Assembly (NCBI GenBank): GCA_902611475.1
Contig: CACLZW010000012.1
Coordinates: forward strand, 1-44,645
Direction: 5' to 3'
DNA from: an uncultured Alphaproteobacteria bacterium
Lineage (GTDB): Bacteria; Pseudomonadota; Alphaproteobacteria; Rhodobacterales; Rhodobacteraceae
Length of the DNA stretch: 44,645 nt
Shown here: one piece after another, positions 23,278 through 31,444 of the stretch
Layout of the letters: each line of letters starts with the position of its first letter
Numbering within the stretch: the first letter of the stretch is position 1
The notes under the pieces: model-generated
What the model was told of the DNA's origin: nothing
The model's database searches: none
What the model saw: the letters and a program-made list of their open reading frames with translations, nothing else
Translations under genes and position numbers: made by a program

Positions 23278-24405
23278 CTATATCCTTCGAAAAGGATTTT
23301 GTCTTATAGTCTTAAGTATTTCATTAAACGAGTATATCGGCTTACTATGCTCCCTTCTTGCAATAAGAAAGTGTATATGGGGTTGAATTTCTGAAGGAAA
23401 AGAATAAAGTGGTGACCAATATTCGTCAAAAGGATACTCTGCCATTTTGTTAATCTCGGTAGTATTTGATTGATTAGTGACAGGTTTCATGTATCTGTTT
23501 ATGCAAGCAAAGAGGCCGTTTTCTCTAAGGCTAGTGTGGATTACCTCGAAGTAATTTTTTATGACTTCTCTATTCATTTCCATCATTGATCTAGCGTTAA
23601 TAAAAGCATCCACTACTTTACTGTGCAATAGATCATTTGCAGCCCATCCAGGCATGATTAGAAAATCAAAATCTTCCTCAAGTATTTTCGATCCATATTG
23701 CAAAAAATCTTGATACCCAAAAATCTTATGTTCAGGAAATGTGTTTAAAAGATAATAACTTTGAACTGCATTAACCTCAGGTAGATCAAATATAATTATC
23801 CTTGATTTTTTTATTTGATTCTTGATCTTGGAAGCCAATCCACCATAGCCAGATCCTATTTCACAAATGAGCGGATATTCTTGCGCTAAATGATTTAATT
23901 GATTTACGATAAACCACGAATGATAAATATCGTCAACATCGTGTGTGTTGTAATTTATCTCATAGTTTTTCGCATTTTCCGCTCTGACATTCAGCTGGTA
24001 CATAACAGGATTGCCAATCTTGCCAATACAGTTTGAAGCTACATATTCAATATCAGTTGACAAAATAAGCTTTTCAACTTGGTCTGATATATATGCAAGA
24101 ACATTTTTATCGTTTTCCTCTTTAATTAAATCAGGGAAATTCCCTCGTTTCATTTCTTTCCATAGCTCTGAATTGCCTGGTTGAAATCGCATGTTACTGT
24201 GGGAAATTAAAGCATCATTAAAGCCTATCGTTAATGCATTTCTGAGCATTCGTGGCCAGATCTTTTCATTTTTAATAATGTCTACATAACCATTGGGGAA
24301 TGCGTCCCAGTGAACGCTTTTGAAATCAGCAGGCATTTTTTTTTCTGCTATTTCAAAGTTTGATAACATAAATTTAAATGTTTTTTGATTGTCTTTAATT
24401 TTCAT
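23278..24405 (-). CDS. Putative sugar O-methyltransferase (NanM-type)
   Basis: A 375-aa protein whose middle carries a SAM-binding glycine loop, EIGSGYGGLASKIK (182-195), followed by an acidic strand end (IIIFDLPEVNAVQSYY). The pattern, including IGNPVMYQLN before the loop and FDEYWSPLYSFPS near the end, recalls the family of putative sugar O-methyltransferases found in polysaccharide and glycan gene clusters. Its location between the flhB cassette and motAB suggests methylation of a flagellin glycan, together with the FlmG-like transferase at 451-2037. That link is inference. It converges with the cassette (19 bases between stops). No sigma-54 promoter was found upstream. Confidence 0.6.
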   Translation of the reverse strand: MKIKDNQKTFKFMLSNFEIAEKKMPADFKSVHWDAFPNGYVDIIKNEKIWPRMLRNALTIGFNDALISHSNMRFQPGNSELWKEMKRGNFPDLIKEENDKNVLAYISDQVEKLILSTDIEYVASNCIGKIGNPVMYQLNVRAENAKNYEINYNTHDVDDIYHSWFIVNQLNHLAQEYPLICEIGSGYGGLASKIKNQIKKSRIIIFDLPEVNAVQSYYLLNTFPEHKIFGYQDFLQYGSKILEEDFDFLIMPGWAANDLLHSKVVDAFINARSMMEMNREVIKNYFEVIHTSLRENGLFACINRYMKPVTNQSNTTEINKMAEYPFDEYWSPLYSFPSEIQPHIHFLIARREHSKPIYSFNEILKTIRQNPFRRI

Positions 24406-24505
24406 TTTAAACTCTAAATGTTTTATCTGAGATAATGTTTAAGTCAATGCCAAAGGCTAGAAATACAGGGGTTACGTATTATTTTATGTAGATTGAAATA
24501 AGTAA

Positions 24506-25666
24506 TCAGAAATTTATTTCTATTTCTATCCTTCTATTTTTTTCTCGTCCCGCAGCGGTATCATTTGAATCTACTGGCTTTGACTCACCAAAACTTACAG
24601 CCTTCATTCTATCCGTGCTAATATTCCCTGCTTTCTCAAGCTCTTGCACGACACTAGACGCTCGAGCTGCTGCTAGATCCCAGTTATCTCTGAAGTTACC
24701 ACCAAACATTAATGGAACATTATCAGTATGACCCGACACAGTTATTGTACCAGTGTCCCCTACTCCTTTGTCTGCAATTTTAGCCATTATCTGTCGAGCC
24801 TGGGACGTTAATTCTGCTGATCCCGATGAAAAAGCTCCCCCAGATCCAACGGTAACAAAGACTTTGCCATCTTTTCTTTCTACACTAACCAAACCCTTAT
24901 CAATTTCATTTTTTAAAGCGACTTCAAGTTCGTTAGCAGCTTGATTAGCTGAAGCTTCTTTCGCAGATTTATCATCGTCATTTACTCCTGCACCAGAATC
25001 TTTTGATGATCCTCTTGTTTCGCCATCCGCTTCTGTTTGGGCGAGAGATGCAAGCTCCTTTAATTTTTCTTCAAGACCACCAAAAAGCACCTCTTGGTCA
25101 GTATTTCCAGTTTTATTCTTAGCCTCTTCAATAGCGTCCAATGTCTCTTGTATTAACTTGGGCAGATCTTTTGCTGCTGTATCTTGATCACCAATTTCCA
25201 CTTTTACAGCTTCACCAATCGCTTCGACCTTAATTTCTCCCTTATCAACAGCTTCTTGAAGAGCTTCAACTAGTTCTTTAGCTTTTTTGTCTTTTTCTCC
25301 TCCCTCATCCTCTTCCGTTTTCACTTCAAGTTCTTTCTTCTCTAGATTAGTTGTCTGCTGCGTCATTTGCTTGGTAACTGATGGACTAGGAGAAGGACTG
25401 AAGTTTAAGGACAATACCGTTGTCCCTTTTGGTTGCTCTACGACAGGTACCAATCGCTGAACACCAAATGCATTCTTTAATGAACCAGATATTTGCTTGA
25501 ATTTGGGAACGTTAAATTCTGCAAATGAGAGGATTAAAACAAAGAATGCCATCAAAAGGGTAGCCATATCCGCGAAGGTTGCCATCCATGCCGGGGCTCC
25601 AACCGGAGGACACTTGGGACATTCCTCTTCCTCTTCTTCTATCTCTGCTTCTACTTCCTCTGCCAT
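24506..25666 (-). CDS. motB: Flagellar stator protein MotB, PomB-like
   Basis: A 386-aa MotB/PomB, the peptidoglycan-anchored stator subunit. The N-terminus CPKCPPVGAPAWMATFADMA closely resembles PomB of sodium-driven motors; the ion-binding aspartate is Asp33 in the membrane helix (TLLMAFFVLILSFAEF). The plug region and a long acidic linker (about 90-240) follow, then an OmpA-like peptidoglycan-binding domain (VSGHTDNVPL, LAAARASSVVQELEK, NRRIEIEI). ATG 25666 is preferred over an upstream TTG (25690) because an AGGA site precedes it and PomB-like proteins start near there. It follows motA by 24 bases. The linker is longer than in E. coli MotB. Confidence 0.92.
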   Translation of the reverse strand: MAEEVEAEIEEEEEECPKCPPVGAPAWMATFADMATLLMAFFVLILSFAEFNVPKFKQISGSLKNAFGVQRLVPVVEQPKGTTVLSLNFSPSPSPSVTKQMTQQTTNLEKKELEVKTEEDEGGEKDKKAKELVEALQEAVDKGEIKVEAIGEAVKVEIGDQDTAAKDLPKLIQETLDAIEEAKNKTGNTDQEVLFGGLEEKLKELASLAQTEADGETRGSSKDSGAGVNDDDKSAKEASANQAANELEVALKNEIDKGLVSVERKDGKVFVTVGSGGAFSSGSAELTSQARQIMAKIADKGVGDTGTITVSGHTDNVPLMFGGNFRDNWDLAAARASSVVQELEKAGNISTDRMKAVSFGESKPVDSNDTAAGREKNRRIEIEINF

Positions 25667-25690
25667 CTTTAGATTTCCTGCAAATTTCAA

Positions 25691-26455
25691 TTATGCGGCA
25701 GCTTCAAGTTTCTGCTGTACTGCTGGCGGTAGATTAGCTACCATCTGGTCCTGAATATTCCTTGGTGACTCCCCTCTCGCTATATTTCTTAAGCCCATAA
25801 CAACCATTTCCCTATAAGTAACCTCATACGCGGTATAACCTTCTAGAGAAGTTATCATTGGCAAAAATAACACGTTTGCTATAAAAGCTCCATACAGGGT
25901 AGTCAAAAGAGCAACGGCCATAGCTGGGCCAATTGCTTTTGGGTCTGCCATATTTCCTAGCATCAAGACTAGTCCGACCAAGGTACCAATCATACCCATA
26001 GCCGGAGCAATATCTATCCAAGCCTTCACTACATTTTGATTTGACTCATGGCGCGCCTTCATAGCTTTTATTTCTTGATTTAATTGCGTTGTGAGCTTTG
26101 CCTCATCCGCCCCATCTACTAGCATCTGCAATCCCTTGGAAAAAAACTTATCAGGGACATCTTGACCCTCAAGCGCCATCATACCGTCTTTTCTAGCTAT
26201 TCCAGCAAGTTCAACCATTTTAGTAACCAGTTCATCTTGAGGCTTCACAGGTGGAAAAAAAGCCTTGGCCATGACCCCAAAAGAGCCAAGAAATGTTGGC
26301 AAAGGACATGTATACATGACACAAAAGAAAGTTCCACCAAACACAATAGCTAATGAGGGAACGTCTATAAATGGACCAACACCACCCCCTGACACCATCG
26401 CGTATATAATAAATCCAAGCGCTCCAATTAATCCTAGAAGAGAGGCTATATCCAT
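25691..26455 (-). CDS. motA: Flagellar stator protein MotA, PomA-like
   Basis: A 254-aa MotA/PomA with four membrane helices. It aligns by eye to PomA almost without gaps: Asp31 in GPFIDVPSL, Pro151 and Thr158 in APAMGMIGTLVGL, and Thr185/Thr186 in ALLTTLYGA all sit at PomA positions reported to matter for sodium binding. The motif DPKAIGPAMAVALLTTLYGA is shared with PomA. The loop 72-145 carries the charged residues facing FliG. The start is ATG 26455, with AAAGGA six bases upstream, rather than an ATG 18 codons earlier, which would put the start upstream of the predicted transcript start. Transcribed from a sigma-54 promoter with motB. Confidence 0.93.
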   Translation of the reverse strand: MDIASLLGLIGALGFIIYAMVSGGGVGPFIDVPSLAIVFGGTFFCVMYTCPLPTFLGSFGVMAKAFFPPVKPQDELVTKMVELAGIARKDGMMALEGQDVPDKFFSKGLQMLVDGADEAKLTTQLNQEIKAMKARHESNQNVVKAWIDIAPAMGMIGTLVGLVLMLGNMADPKAIGPAMAVALLTTLYGAFIANVLFLPMITSLEGYTAYEVTYREMVVMGLRNIARGESPRNIQDQMVANLPPAVQQKLEAAA

Positions 26456-26504
26456 AGTTTTTCCTTTATGCTCATTATGTTTTATTACCTGCAACAAAGA
26501 CCAT

Positions 26505-26521
26505 TGCAATTATAATACCAA
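26505..26521 (-). promoter_or_regulatory. Sigma-54 promoter of motAB
   Basis: On the minus strand the site reads TTGGTATTATAATTGCA: GG at 26519-26518, ten bases, GC at 26507-26506, with a full TTGC block. Predicted transcript start is about 26494, 39 bases before the motA ATG. Confidence 0.6.
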
Positions 26522-26552
26522 AAATTAAACTTATAAAAAACGTCAGAAATTT

Positions 26553-26568
26553 TGGCATCAAACTTGTT
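26553..26568 (+). promoter_or_regulatory. Possible sigma-54 promoter before the Lcl/DUF1566 gene
   Basis: TTGGCATCAAACTTGTTT has GG at 26554-26555 and, ten bases on, GT instead of GC (26566-26567). The TGGCA and TTG parts agree with consensus. It would place the transcript start about 35 bases before ATG 26614. Weaker than the other sites. Confidence 0.3.
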
Positions 26569-26613
26569 TAACAATATAATAATGTTACAAACAAATACAA
26601 GAGATCTAAAGTG

Positions 26614-27093
26614 ATGACAAATTTACACCTTACAGTTTTATGTTTTATTTTAATTTTCACCGGCTCGAATTTGCACGCCAGTGATAGCAGATTTATTGTG
26701 AAAGAACACATAGTTGTTGATTTAGAACGTAAAATTGAGTGGCTAAGGTGCACAGTGGGCCAGCGATGGAACGGCAATGAATGCGAAGGAAAGATTGTCA
26801 ACCTTTCTTTAGATATGGTTCCGACAGCTCTAGATATTGCAAATGAACAACTTGGCGGAAAATGGCGGTTACCATCACAAGCTGAGCTTAAGTCGATAGT
26901 TTGCAAAGAGTGTTCTTCTCCTAAAATAAATGAGGAGATTTTTCCAAATACAGACAATGCCCCTTATTGGACAGGTGACCAAAGCATTTTTAATAGTAAG
27001 TTCTACGTAAGTGTTAATTTTCATACTGGTTTCTCTTTTAATAGGTTTTCTCCAATTAAAGAGTTGGCAGTTAGATTAGTAAGAGACAGGTAG
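26614..27093 (+). CDS. Secreted Lcl-C/DUF1566 domain protein
   Basis: A 159-aa protein with a signal peptide (about 1-23, ending NLHAS) and one DUF1566/Lcl C-terminal domain: KIEWLRCTVGQRWNG, GGKWRLPSQAELKSIV, APYWTGDQ and AVRLVRDR. Such domains are found in secreted or surface proteins, some with collagen- or lectin-like roles; the exact function here is unknown. Four cysteines (two of them in VCKEC) may form disulfides. ATG 26614 is preferred over the GTG three bases earlier. It is divergent from motAB, with a possible sigma-54-like site in the 158-base spacer, so it may be coexpressed with the flagellum. Confidence 0.7.
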   Translation: MTNLHLTVLCFILIFTGSNLHASDSRFIVKEHIVVDLERKIEWLRCTVGQRWNGNECEGKIVNLSLDMVPTALDIANEQLGGKWRLPSQAELKSIVCKECSSPKINEEIFPNTDNAPYWTGDQSIFNSKFYVSVNFHTGFSFNRFSPIKELAVRLVRDR

Positions 27094-27104
27094 AATTCTT
27101 TCAG

Positions 27105-27347
27105 CTACATCTTCTTTTCGATTTTATCTTTTTTCCACTGCCAAAGTTTGAACAAGAATAAAATAAGCCCAAGCACCATAATAATTGCGGCTATTAATTC
27201 AGTGGAAATAAAGTTCACTAAGTAAAGCCTATCACTGGCCACCAGTCCTAAAATTATCAGCATTACTGTGGCCATTATAAATGATCTAATCAATCGGCAC
27301 GTAAAACAGGGCCCTTCTGGCGTGTTTCTCTGCTTTATTCTAAACAT
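27105..27347 (-). CDS. Hypothetical small membrane protein, 80 aa
   Basis: I do not recognise this protein. It has a basic N-terminus with a cysteine pair (CFTC, residues 14-17), two membrane helices (about 22-38 and 50-67), and a basic tail (WKKDKIEKKM). AGAGGTAG lies just before the ATG as a ribosome-binding site. It stands convergent to the DUF1566 gene and divergent from rpoN. No role can be assigned. Confidence 0.6.
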   Translation of the reverse strand: MFRIKQRNTPEGPCFTCRLIRSFIMATVMLIILGLVASDRLYLVNFISTELIAAIIMVLGLILFLFKLWQWKKDKIEKKM

Positions 27348-27553
27348 TTTCTACCTCTAACATAAATTAACTTATGCTTTTAATATTTAATAGTTTTTTT
27401 TTGACATGCCAATTTTTTATTTTTCGCTCGTATGATGTAAATATATGTTTTTATTGAATAATTATTTCAAAAAGCTGACATTAAGGCTTGTCAAATTGAT
27501 TTTTTTGAAGTTTGAGAGAAACCTGATTTCATAATCTTAAAAGGAGATTTGAA

Positions 27554-29044
27554 ATGCAATTATCACAGTCTTTAAATATAAAACACAAACAGTCATTAGT
27601 AATGACTCCACAGCTCCAGCAAGCTATTAAATTGCTTCAGTTAACGAACCTTGAGCTGAAGCAATTTTTAGAAGAGCAGACCTTTGATAATCCTTTTGTA
27701 AATGTGGAAGAAGAAACTCAGGCATCAGAGAAAAATGATTCAGGAGTTCACACTCAAGATAAAAATGACTCTAACAGTGAGCAAGTTCTAGCAAAAGAAA
27801 CAACAGATTTTTCAGATGATCCCACTAATAACGATGACTATGACAATAGGTTTGATAACGCGGGCATAGACTATGGAACGGTGATTAACAATAAATCAAA
27901 TACCGGTGAAGATTGGGACTTAATTGCCTCAACCGTACCTAATAATGAAAAGTCATTAATTGCACACATTGAAGATCAGTTACCCTATTTATTAAACTCT
28001 CAAAGGGAACATTTCATTGCAAGATATTTTTTAGAGGCAATAGAACCTTCAGGTTGGCTCGGAAAATCACTAGATGAAATTCAAATCGAAACAAACCTCG
28101 ATTATTTTGATCTGGAAAATGTTTTAACAAAGCTACAAGGTGCAGAACCCACTGGGCTATTTGCAAGGAATTTATCCGAATGCTTACGACTTCAAATCAT
28201 TGAAAAAGGCTTAATGTGTAACGGTCTTTCAGTACTCTTGGACAATCTTTCCCTACTTGGCAAGGGTGATTTAAAAAGTTTGATGAGAAAGATTGATTGC
28301 GATGAAAGCAAAATCAAAGACTTTCTTGCTATAATCAGAAGTGTTGACCCAAAGCCAGGCTCTGTATTCTTGTCTGAGACCTCAAATATACATAAACCAG
28401 ACCTTTTAGTTAGGAAAGTCGGCGAAGACTGGGTAGTTGATCTTAATCGCTCTACCCTACCATCAATAAATGTAAATGAAGACTATGCCAAAAAGTTATC
28501 GCCAGTAGGTCGTGACAACTCAAAAATTAATGGCTATGCAAGCCAAGCTCTTTCATCTGCCAGATGGCTAAAAAGAGCTTTGGAGCAAAGAAATATTACA
28601 ACGATTAAAATTACAGCAGAGATAATAAAGAGGCAAAAGCATTTTCTTGAAAAAGGATTAGACTTTCTTGAGCCTCTCTCACTAAAAGATATTGCTATCG
28701 CAGTAAAAATGCATGAAAGCACAGTAAGTAGAGTAACAAACGGTTTGTTGGTTTCTACTCCTAAGGGAACGTTTCCATTAAAATCACTTTTTAGCGTTAC
28801 CATTGAAACTGACGATAAGGAGAATAGTAAGTCAGCTGCAGCAGTCAGAAATATGATAAAGAAAATTTTAAATGAAGAAAAAGGTGAAAAACCCCTTAGT
28901 GATGATCTAATAGCCAAAATAGTAAGCAAAAACGGTGTGAAACTTGCTAGGAGAACAGTAGCTAAATACCGAGAAATGTTGAATATCCCTTCCTCTTCAG
29001 AAAGAAAAAGAAGAGCCAAATTGGACGCAATGACTGCAAGCTAG
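27554..29044 (+). CDS. rpoN: RNA polymerase sigma-54 factor RpoN
   Basis: A 496-aa sigma-54 factor. Region I is the Gln/Leu-rich N-terminus (KQSLVMTPQLQQAIKLLQLT) that contacts the activator; an acidic region II (about 50-130) follows; the core-binding and helix-turn-helix parts include HESTVSRVTNG; the RpoN box ARRTVAKYR lies at 465-473. AAAAGGAG precedes the ATG. It is the factor expected to read the GG-N10-GC promoters in this window. It has no close flagellar gene on the same strand. No convincing promoter could be assigned in the 206 bases upstream. Confidence 0.95.
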   Translation: MQLSQSLNIKHKQSLVMTPQLQQAIKLLQLTNLELKQFLEEQTFDNPFVNVEEETQASEKNDSGVHTQDKNDSNSEQVLAKETTDFSDDPTNNDDYDNRFDNAGIDYGTVINNKSNTGEDWDLIASTVPNNEKSLIAHIEDQLPYLLNSQREHFIARYFLEAIEPSGWLGKSLDEIQIETNLDYFDLENVLTKLQGAEPTGLFARNLSECLRLQIIEKGLMCNGLSVLLDNLSLLGKGDLKSLMRKIDCDESKIKDFLAIIRSVDPKPGSVFLSETSNIHKPDLLVRKVGEDWVVDLNRSTLPSINVNEDYAKKLSPVGRDNSKINGYASQALSSARWLKRALEQRNITTIKITAEIIKRQKHFLEKGLDFLEPLSLKDIAIAVKMHESTVSRVTNGLLVSTPKGTFPLKSLFSVTIETDDKENSKSAAAVRNMIKKILNEEKGEKPLSDDLIAKIVSKNGVKLARRTVAKYREMLNIPSSSERKRRAKLDAMTAS

Positions 29045-29083
29045 GAACGACCTTGGACCAACATACTTTCACATTCTGCAGAT

Positions 29084-29117
29084 TTATTGCTGTATGGACA
29101 TTATTGCTGTATGGACA
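29084..29117. repeat. Perfect 17-bp tandem duplication
   Basis: TTATTGCTGTATGGACA occurs twice without gap, at 29084-29100 and 29101-29117. The second copy carries the stop codon (29101-29103) of the small minus-strand gene ending there; the first copy is the extra one. A recent slippage duplication. Confidence 0.9.
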
Positions 29118-29271
29118 ATTCTCTTTCAACACTAAAAGTACTTAGAGCTTTGTATTGAGCTGGTTCTTCCTCTTGATCATTTTCATCAAAGAAAACTAGT
29201 TTGAATGCCAAATTAAAGTCGTTATCTAAAATTATTTTGTCTGAAACTTTTTCGGTTATTTTACTAGCCAT
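29101..29271 (-). CDS. Hypothetical 56-aa protein
   Basis: A short gene on the minus strand with an excellent ribosome-binding site (AAAGGAG, nine bases before the ATG at 29271). The product is 56 aa, acidic, and starts MASKITEKVSDKIILDND; it has no membrane segment or signal peptide. The middle is strongly acidic (FFDENDQEEEPAQYK). It follows the potassium channel gene by 57 bases on the same strand and ends in the 17-bp tandem repeat. I do not recognise it. The ribosome-binding site and codon-like composition support it as real. Confidence 0.6.
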   Translation of the reverse strand: MASKITEKVSDKIILDNDFNLAFKLVFFDENDQEEEPAQYKALSTFSVERELSIQQ

Positions 29272-29328
29272 ATTCGTCTCCTTTTAGTAAAGGAACTGCA
29301 TAATATATGCCAACATATCATCGACTAC

Positions 29329-30231
29329 TTATTTTTTTGTATCCTTGAAAACCTCGATAATTGCGTCTACGTGATCTTCGCTCAAATCAAATCTTTTTCT
29401 CAACGCTTCAATTTTCTCTTGCTCCTGATCCGAAATTTCGCCATCCAAAAGAGCATTAGCTACCTCTGCCTCTAATATCGCTTTTCTTCTTGCCACTTGA
29501 TTGGCAAATGCGTTTGCTACTATACCAGTTAATAGAGCAACCACGCAAACTCCCATTATAGCTGTCACAGCACCTATGATCTTTCCCAAAGGTGTAAGAG
29601 GAGACACATCTCCATAACCAACTGTTGTTAAGGTAATCAAAGACCACCACATTGTTTCAGGAATTGATTTAAACTTATCCGGTTGAGCAGTATTCTCAGC
29701 AACGTACATCATTGCAGATGAAAAAAATAACGCAATGGCGAAAAGATACAGAGCAGCTACGAATGAGCTTCTTTCATGCTTTATTGCTGACCACAGGTCT
29801 TCGAGTGCTGTGGAATAGTGTGAAATTTTCAGTAATCGAAGTAACCTTAGAACCCTTAACCACCTCAAGTCTACACTGGTTATAAATATTGCTAGAATAC
29901 TTGGCACTATTGCTAAAAAGTCGATGATTCCAGTAAAACTAAAAATATAACTTAACCTTCTCCCGAGTCCCGAAGTATACTTAGTGTCTTTTTTCTCTGA
30001 GCTAGCCCATATGCGCGCTATATATTCAAATCCAAAAATTACCACCGAAAAAATCTCAAAGTAAAGAAAAGAGCTAGAATATTTTTCACTCAGACTGGGC
30101 ACAGACTCCAATGAGACAGCTATGAGATTCATTATGATTAAAGAAGATAATGCAATTTCAGTAAAGAAGCTTACTTTGTCTTCAGGCTTACTTTTATCCA
30201 ATATTTCGAGAAGACGTTCTTTTTTAATCAT
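29329..30231 (-). CDS. Voltage-gated potassium channel (Kv/Kch type)
   Basis: A 300-aa six-helix potassium channel. The voltage-sensor helix S4 is seen at about 122-135 (LRWLRVLRLLRLLK) with arginines every third residue; the selectivity filter TVGYGD is at 203-208, preceded by the pore helix MWWSLITLT. A short cytoplasmic coiled C-terminus (about 245-300) rich in Glu and Lys follows, with no RCK domain. It would pass K+ across the inner membrane in response to voltage. It lies in a same-strand run behind the 73-aa gene (20-base gap), so it may share a transcript with the transglycosylase. No link to flagella is shown. Confidence 0.85.
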   Translation of the reverse strand: MIKKERLLEILDKSKPEDKVSFFTEIALSSLIIMNLIAVSLESVPSLSEKYSSSFLYFEIFSVVIFGFEYIARIWASSEKKDTKYTSGLGRRLSYIFSFTGIIDFLAIVPSILAIFITSVDLRWLRVLRLLRLLKISHYSTALEDLWSAIKHERSSFVAALYLFAIALFFSSAMMYVAENTAQPDKFKSIPETMWWSLITLTTVGYGDVSPLTPLGKIIGAVTAIMGVCVVALLTGIVANAFANQVARRKAILEAEVANALLDGEISDQEQEKIEALRKRFDLSEDHVDAIIEVFKDTKK

Positions 30232-30251
30232 AGCTGAAACCGCGATTTATT

Positions 30252-30473
30252 TTAAACCCAAGCCTTATTCTTCCGTCTCTTGCTTGAATCACTTTTCATC
30301 ATCTGACTAAATGCATTTGCGAACCTTCTATGGGCTTCTCTATTTTTTTTTAGTGCACTATTTAGAGGTATAACGAGGTCCCCATCCGTTCTGAAAAAAG
30401 GAGGATCAAAATCTGGATGCTTTTTCAATATTATTACTATTTCATCCAGTAGTTTTTTTTCTGTCTCATTCAT
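30252..30473 (-). CDS. Hypothetical 73-aa protein
   Basis: I do not recognise this small, very basic protein (KKNREAHRRFANAF, then SSKRRKNKAWV at the end). No membrane segment or signal. Its ATG is nine bases after the stop of the transglycosylase gene and no Shine-Dalgarno is visible, so translation is probably coupled to that gene. It lies between the transglycosylase and the potassium channel genes on the same strand. Confidence 0.5.
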   Translation of the reverse strand: MNETEKKLLDEIVIILKKHPDFDPPFFRTDGDLVIPLNSALKKNREAHRRFANAFSQMMKSDSSKRRKNKAWV

Positions 30474-30482
30474 AAAATAAAT

Positions 30483-31397
30483 TTAATTGTTGTTTTCGAG
30501 TTGATTCCTTATTGATAACACAATTGTCCAATTATCACGAATATATTTAGGTACCGCTGTGTTTTTGCGACTTACGCTTTTGACAAAGCTCGTAAAATCA
30601 AATTCGGTATCAGTGTCTACCATCGTATGAAAATTTACCGCACTAACGACTACGGACTTATTCTTCTTAATATCCTGTTTGTAAGCCGCTGACTCTTTAC
30701 CTTGTAAATATTGATCTTTTTGATTCAATTTGATCAGAGGCACCTTTTCTTCTTTCTTTATAAAAATGTTTGCTTTTTTAGGTTTAGGTTCAAGAACAGC
30801 AGCAAATAGCTTTGGTGCCAATGAGCTCTCGTTATTCTCTTTTTTCCAGACCGCTTTAACTTTTCTGTAATATTTTACATTAAATTTACTCTTTGAAGAA
30901 TGATAATATTTTACCGCCTTTTCCCATGAACGATGTCTTTGGTGCAGTTTGTCTAGAAATCTTGCTGCGTAATCAACGTTTTTTATTGGGTTTAGCATAT
31001 CACTCAAGTTATTAAAAAAATCTTTGTGCCAACGAAAATTAAGCTGCATACAGCCAATATCGATATTTGTAACACCCTTATTAATTCTTTCTTCCAGATA
31101 GCGTAAAGCATCTTCTTTCGTTTGAAAATACGAGCTATCACCCCCCGCATTCAATGTCCACGGCCAAGCTCTTATAACCCCATCTACTTTTTGATAACCT
31201 GATTCAACTCTGGATATACTCAGTAGGATATTTTCTGGTAATCCGTACTTTTTTTCTGCGTCTTTTGCGAGATACTCACATCGTAATGCATCTTGGTGAA
31301 TATTCACAGACTGAGATTGAGCCCCACAAAAATTTATCAGTAGAGTGAATAGCATAATAAAAAAGGAGACTTTATACTCAAGAAATCGTATGTTCAT
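30483..31397 (-). CDS. Lytic transglycosylase (SLT domain), secreted
   Basis: A 304-aa protein from ATG 31397; it cuts peptidoglycan between MurNAc and GlcNAc. A signal peptide is seen (MNIRFLEYKVSFFIMLFTLL, ending near FCGAQS). The SLT core follows: YGLPENILLSISRVESGYQK with the catalytic Glu (in RVESGY, residue 65), IGCMQLNFRWH and YAARFLDKLH. The last 120 residues are a basic, poorly conserved tail. An ATG at 31436 would add 13 residues and stand eight bases after the previous stop; the shorter form gives a better signal peptide. It belongs to the minus-strand run with the coiled-coil gene. It may remodel the wall for a membrane-spanning structure, but that is inference. Confidence 0.8.
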   Translation of the reverse strand: MNIRFLEYKVSFFIMLFTLLINFCGAQSQSVNIHQDALRCEYLAKDAEKKYGLPENILLSISRVESGYQKVDGVIRAWPWTLNAGGDSSYFQTKEDALRYLEERINKGVTNIDIGCMQLNFRWHKDFFNNLSDMLNPIKNVDYAARFLDKLHQRHRSWEKAVKYYHSSKSKFNVKYYRKVKAVWKKENNESSLAPKLFAAVLEPKPKKANIFIKKEEKVPLIKLNQKDQYLQGKESAAYKQDIKKNKSVVVSAVNFHTMVDTDTEFDFTSFVKSVSRKNTAVPKYIRDNWTIVLSIRNQLENNN

Positions 31398-31444
31398 TAT
31401 GATCATGCAGTAAATCTGCAATGAGCATGCCAACATGGGTTAAT

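Noticed and set aside
23266-23285. Imperfect inverted repeat between the PDZ-like gene and the methyltransferase gene
   Set aside because: Stem has a two-base bulge and no T run follows on either strand; it may be a weak bidirectional terminator but cannot be supported.
27401-27436. TTGACA before rpoN as a -35 box
   Set aside because: The nearest good -10 (TATGAT at 27431) is 24 bases away, too far for a sigma-70 promoter, and nothing fits at 16-18 bases.
28534-29019. 161-codon minus-strand open frame inside rpoN
   Set aside because: Antisense to the conserved C-terminal half of RpoN, with no family resemblance; a shadow of the real gene.
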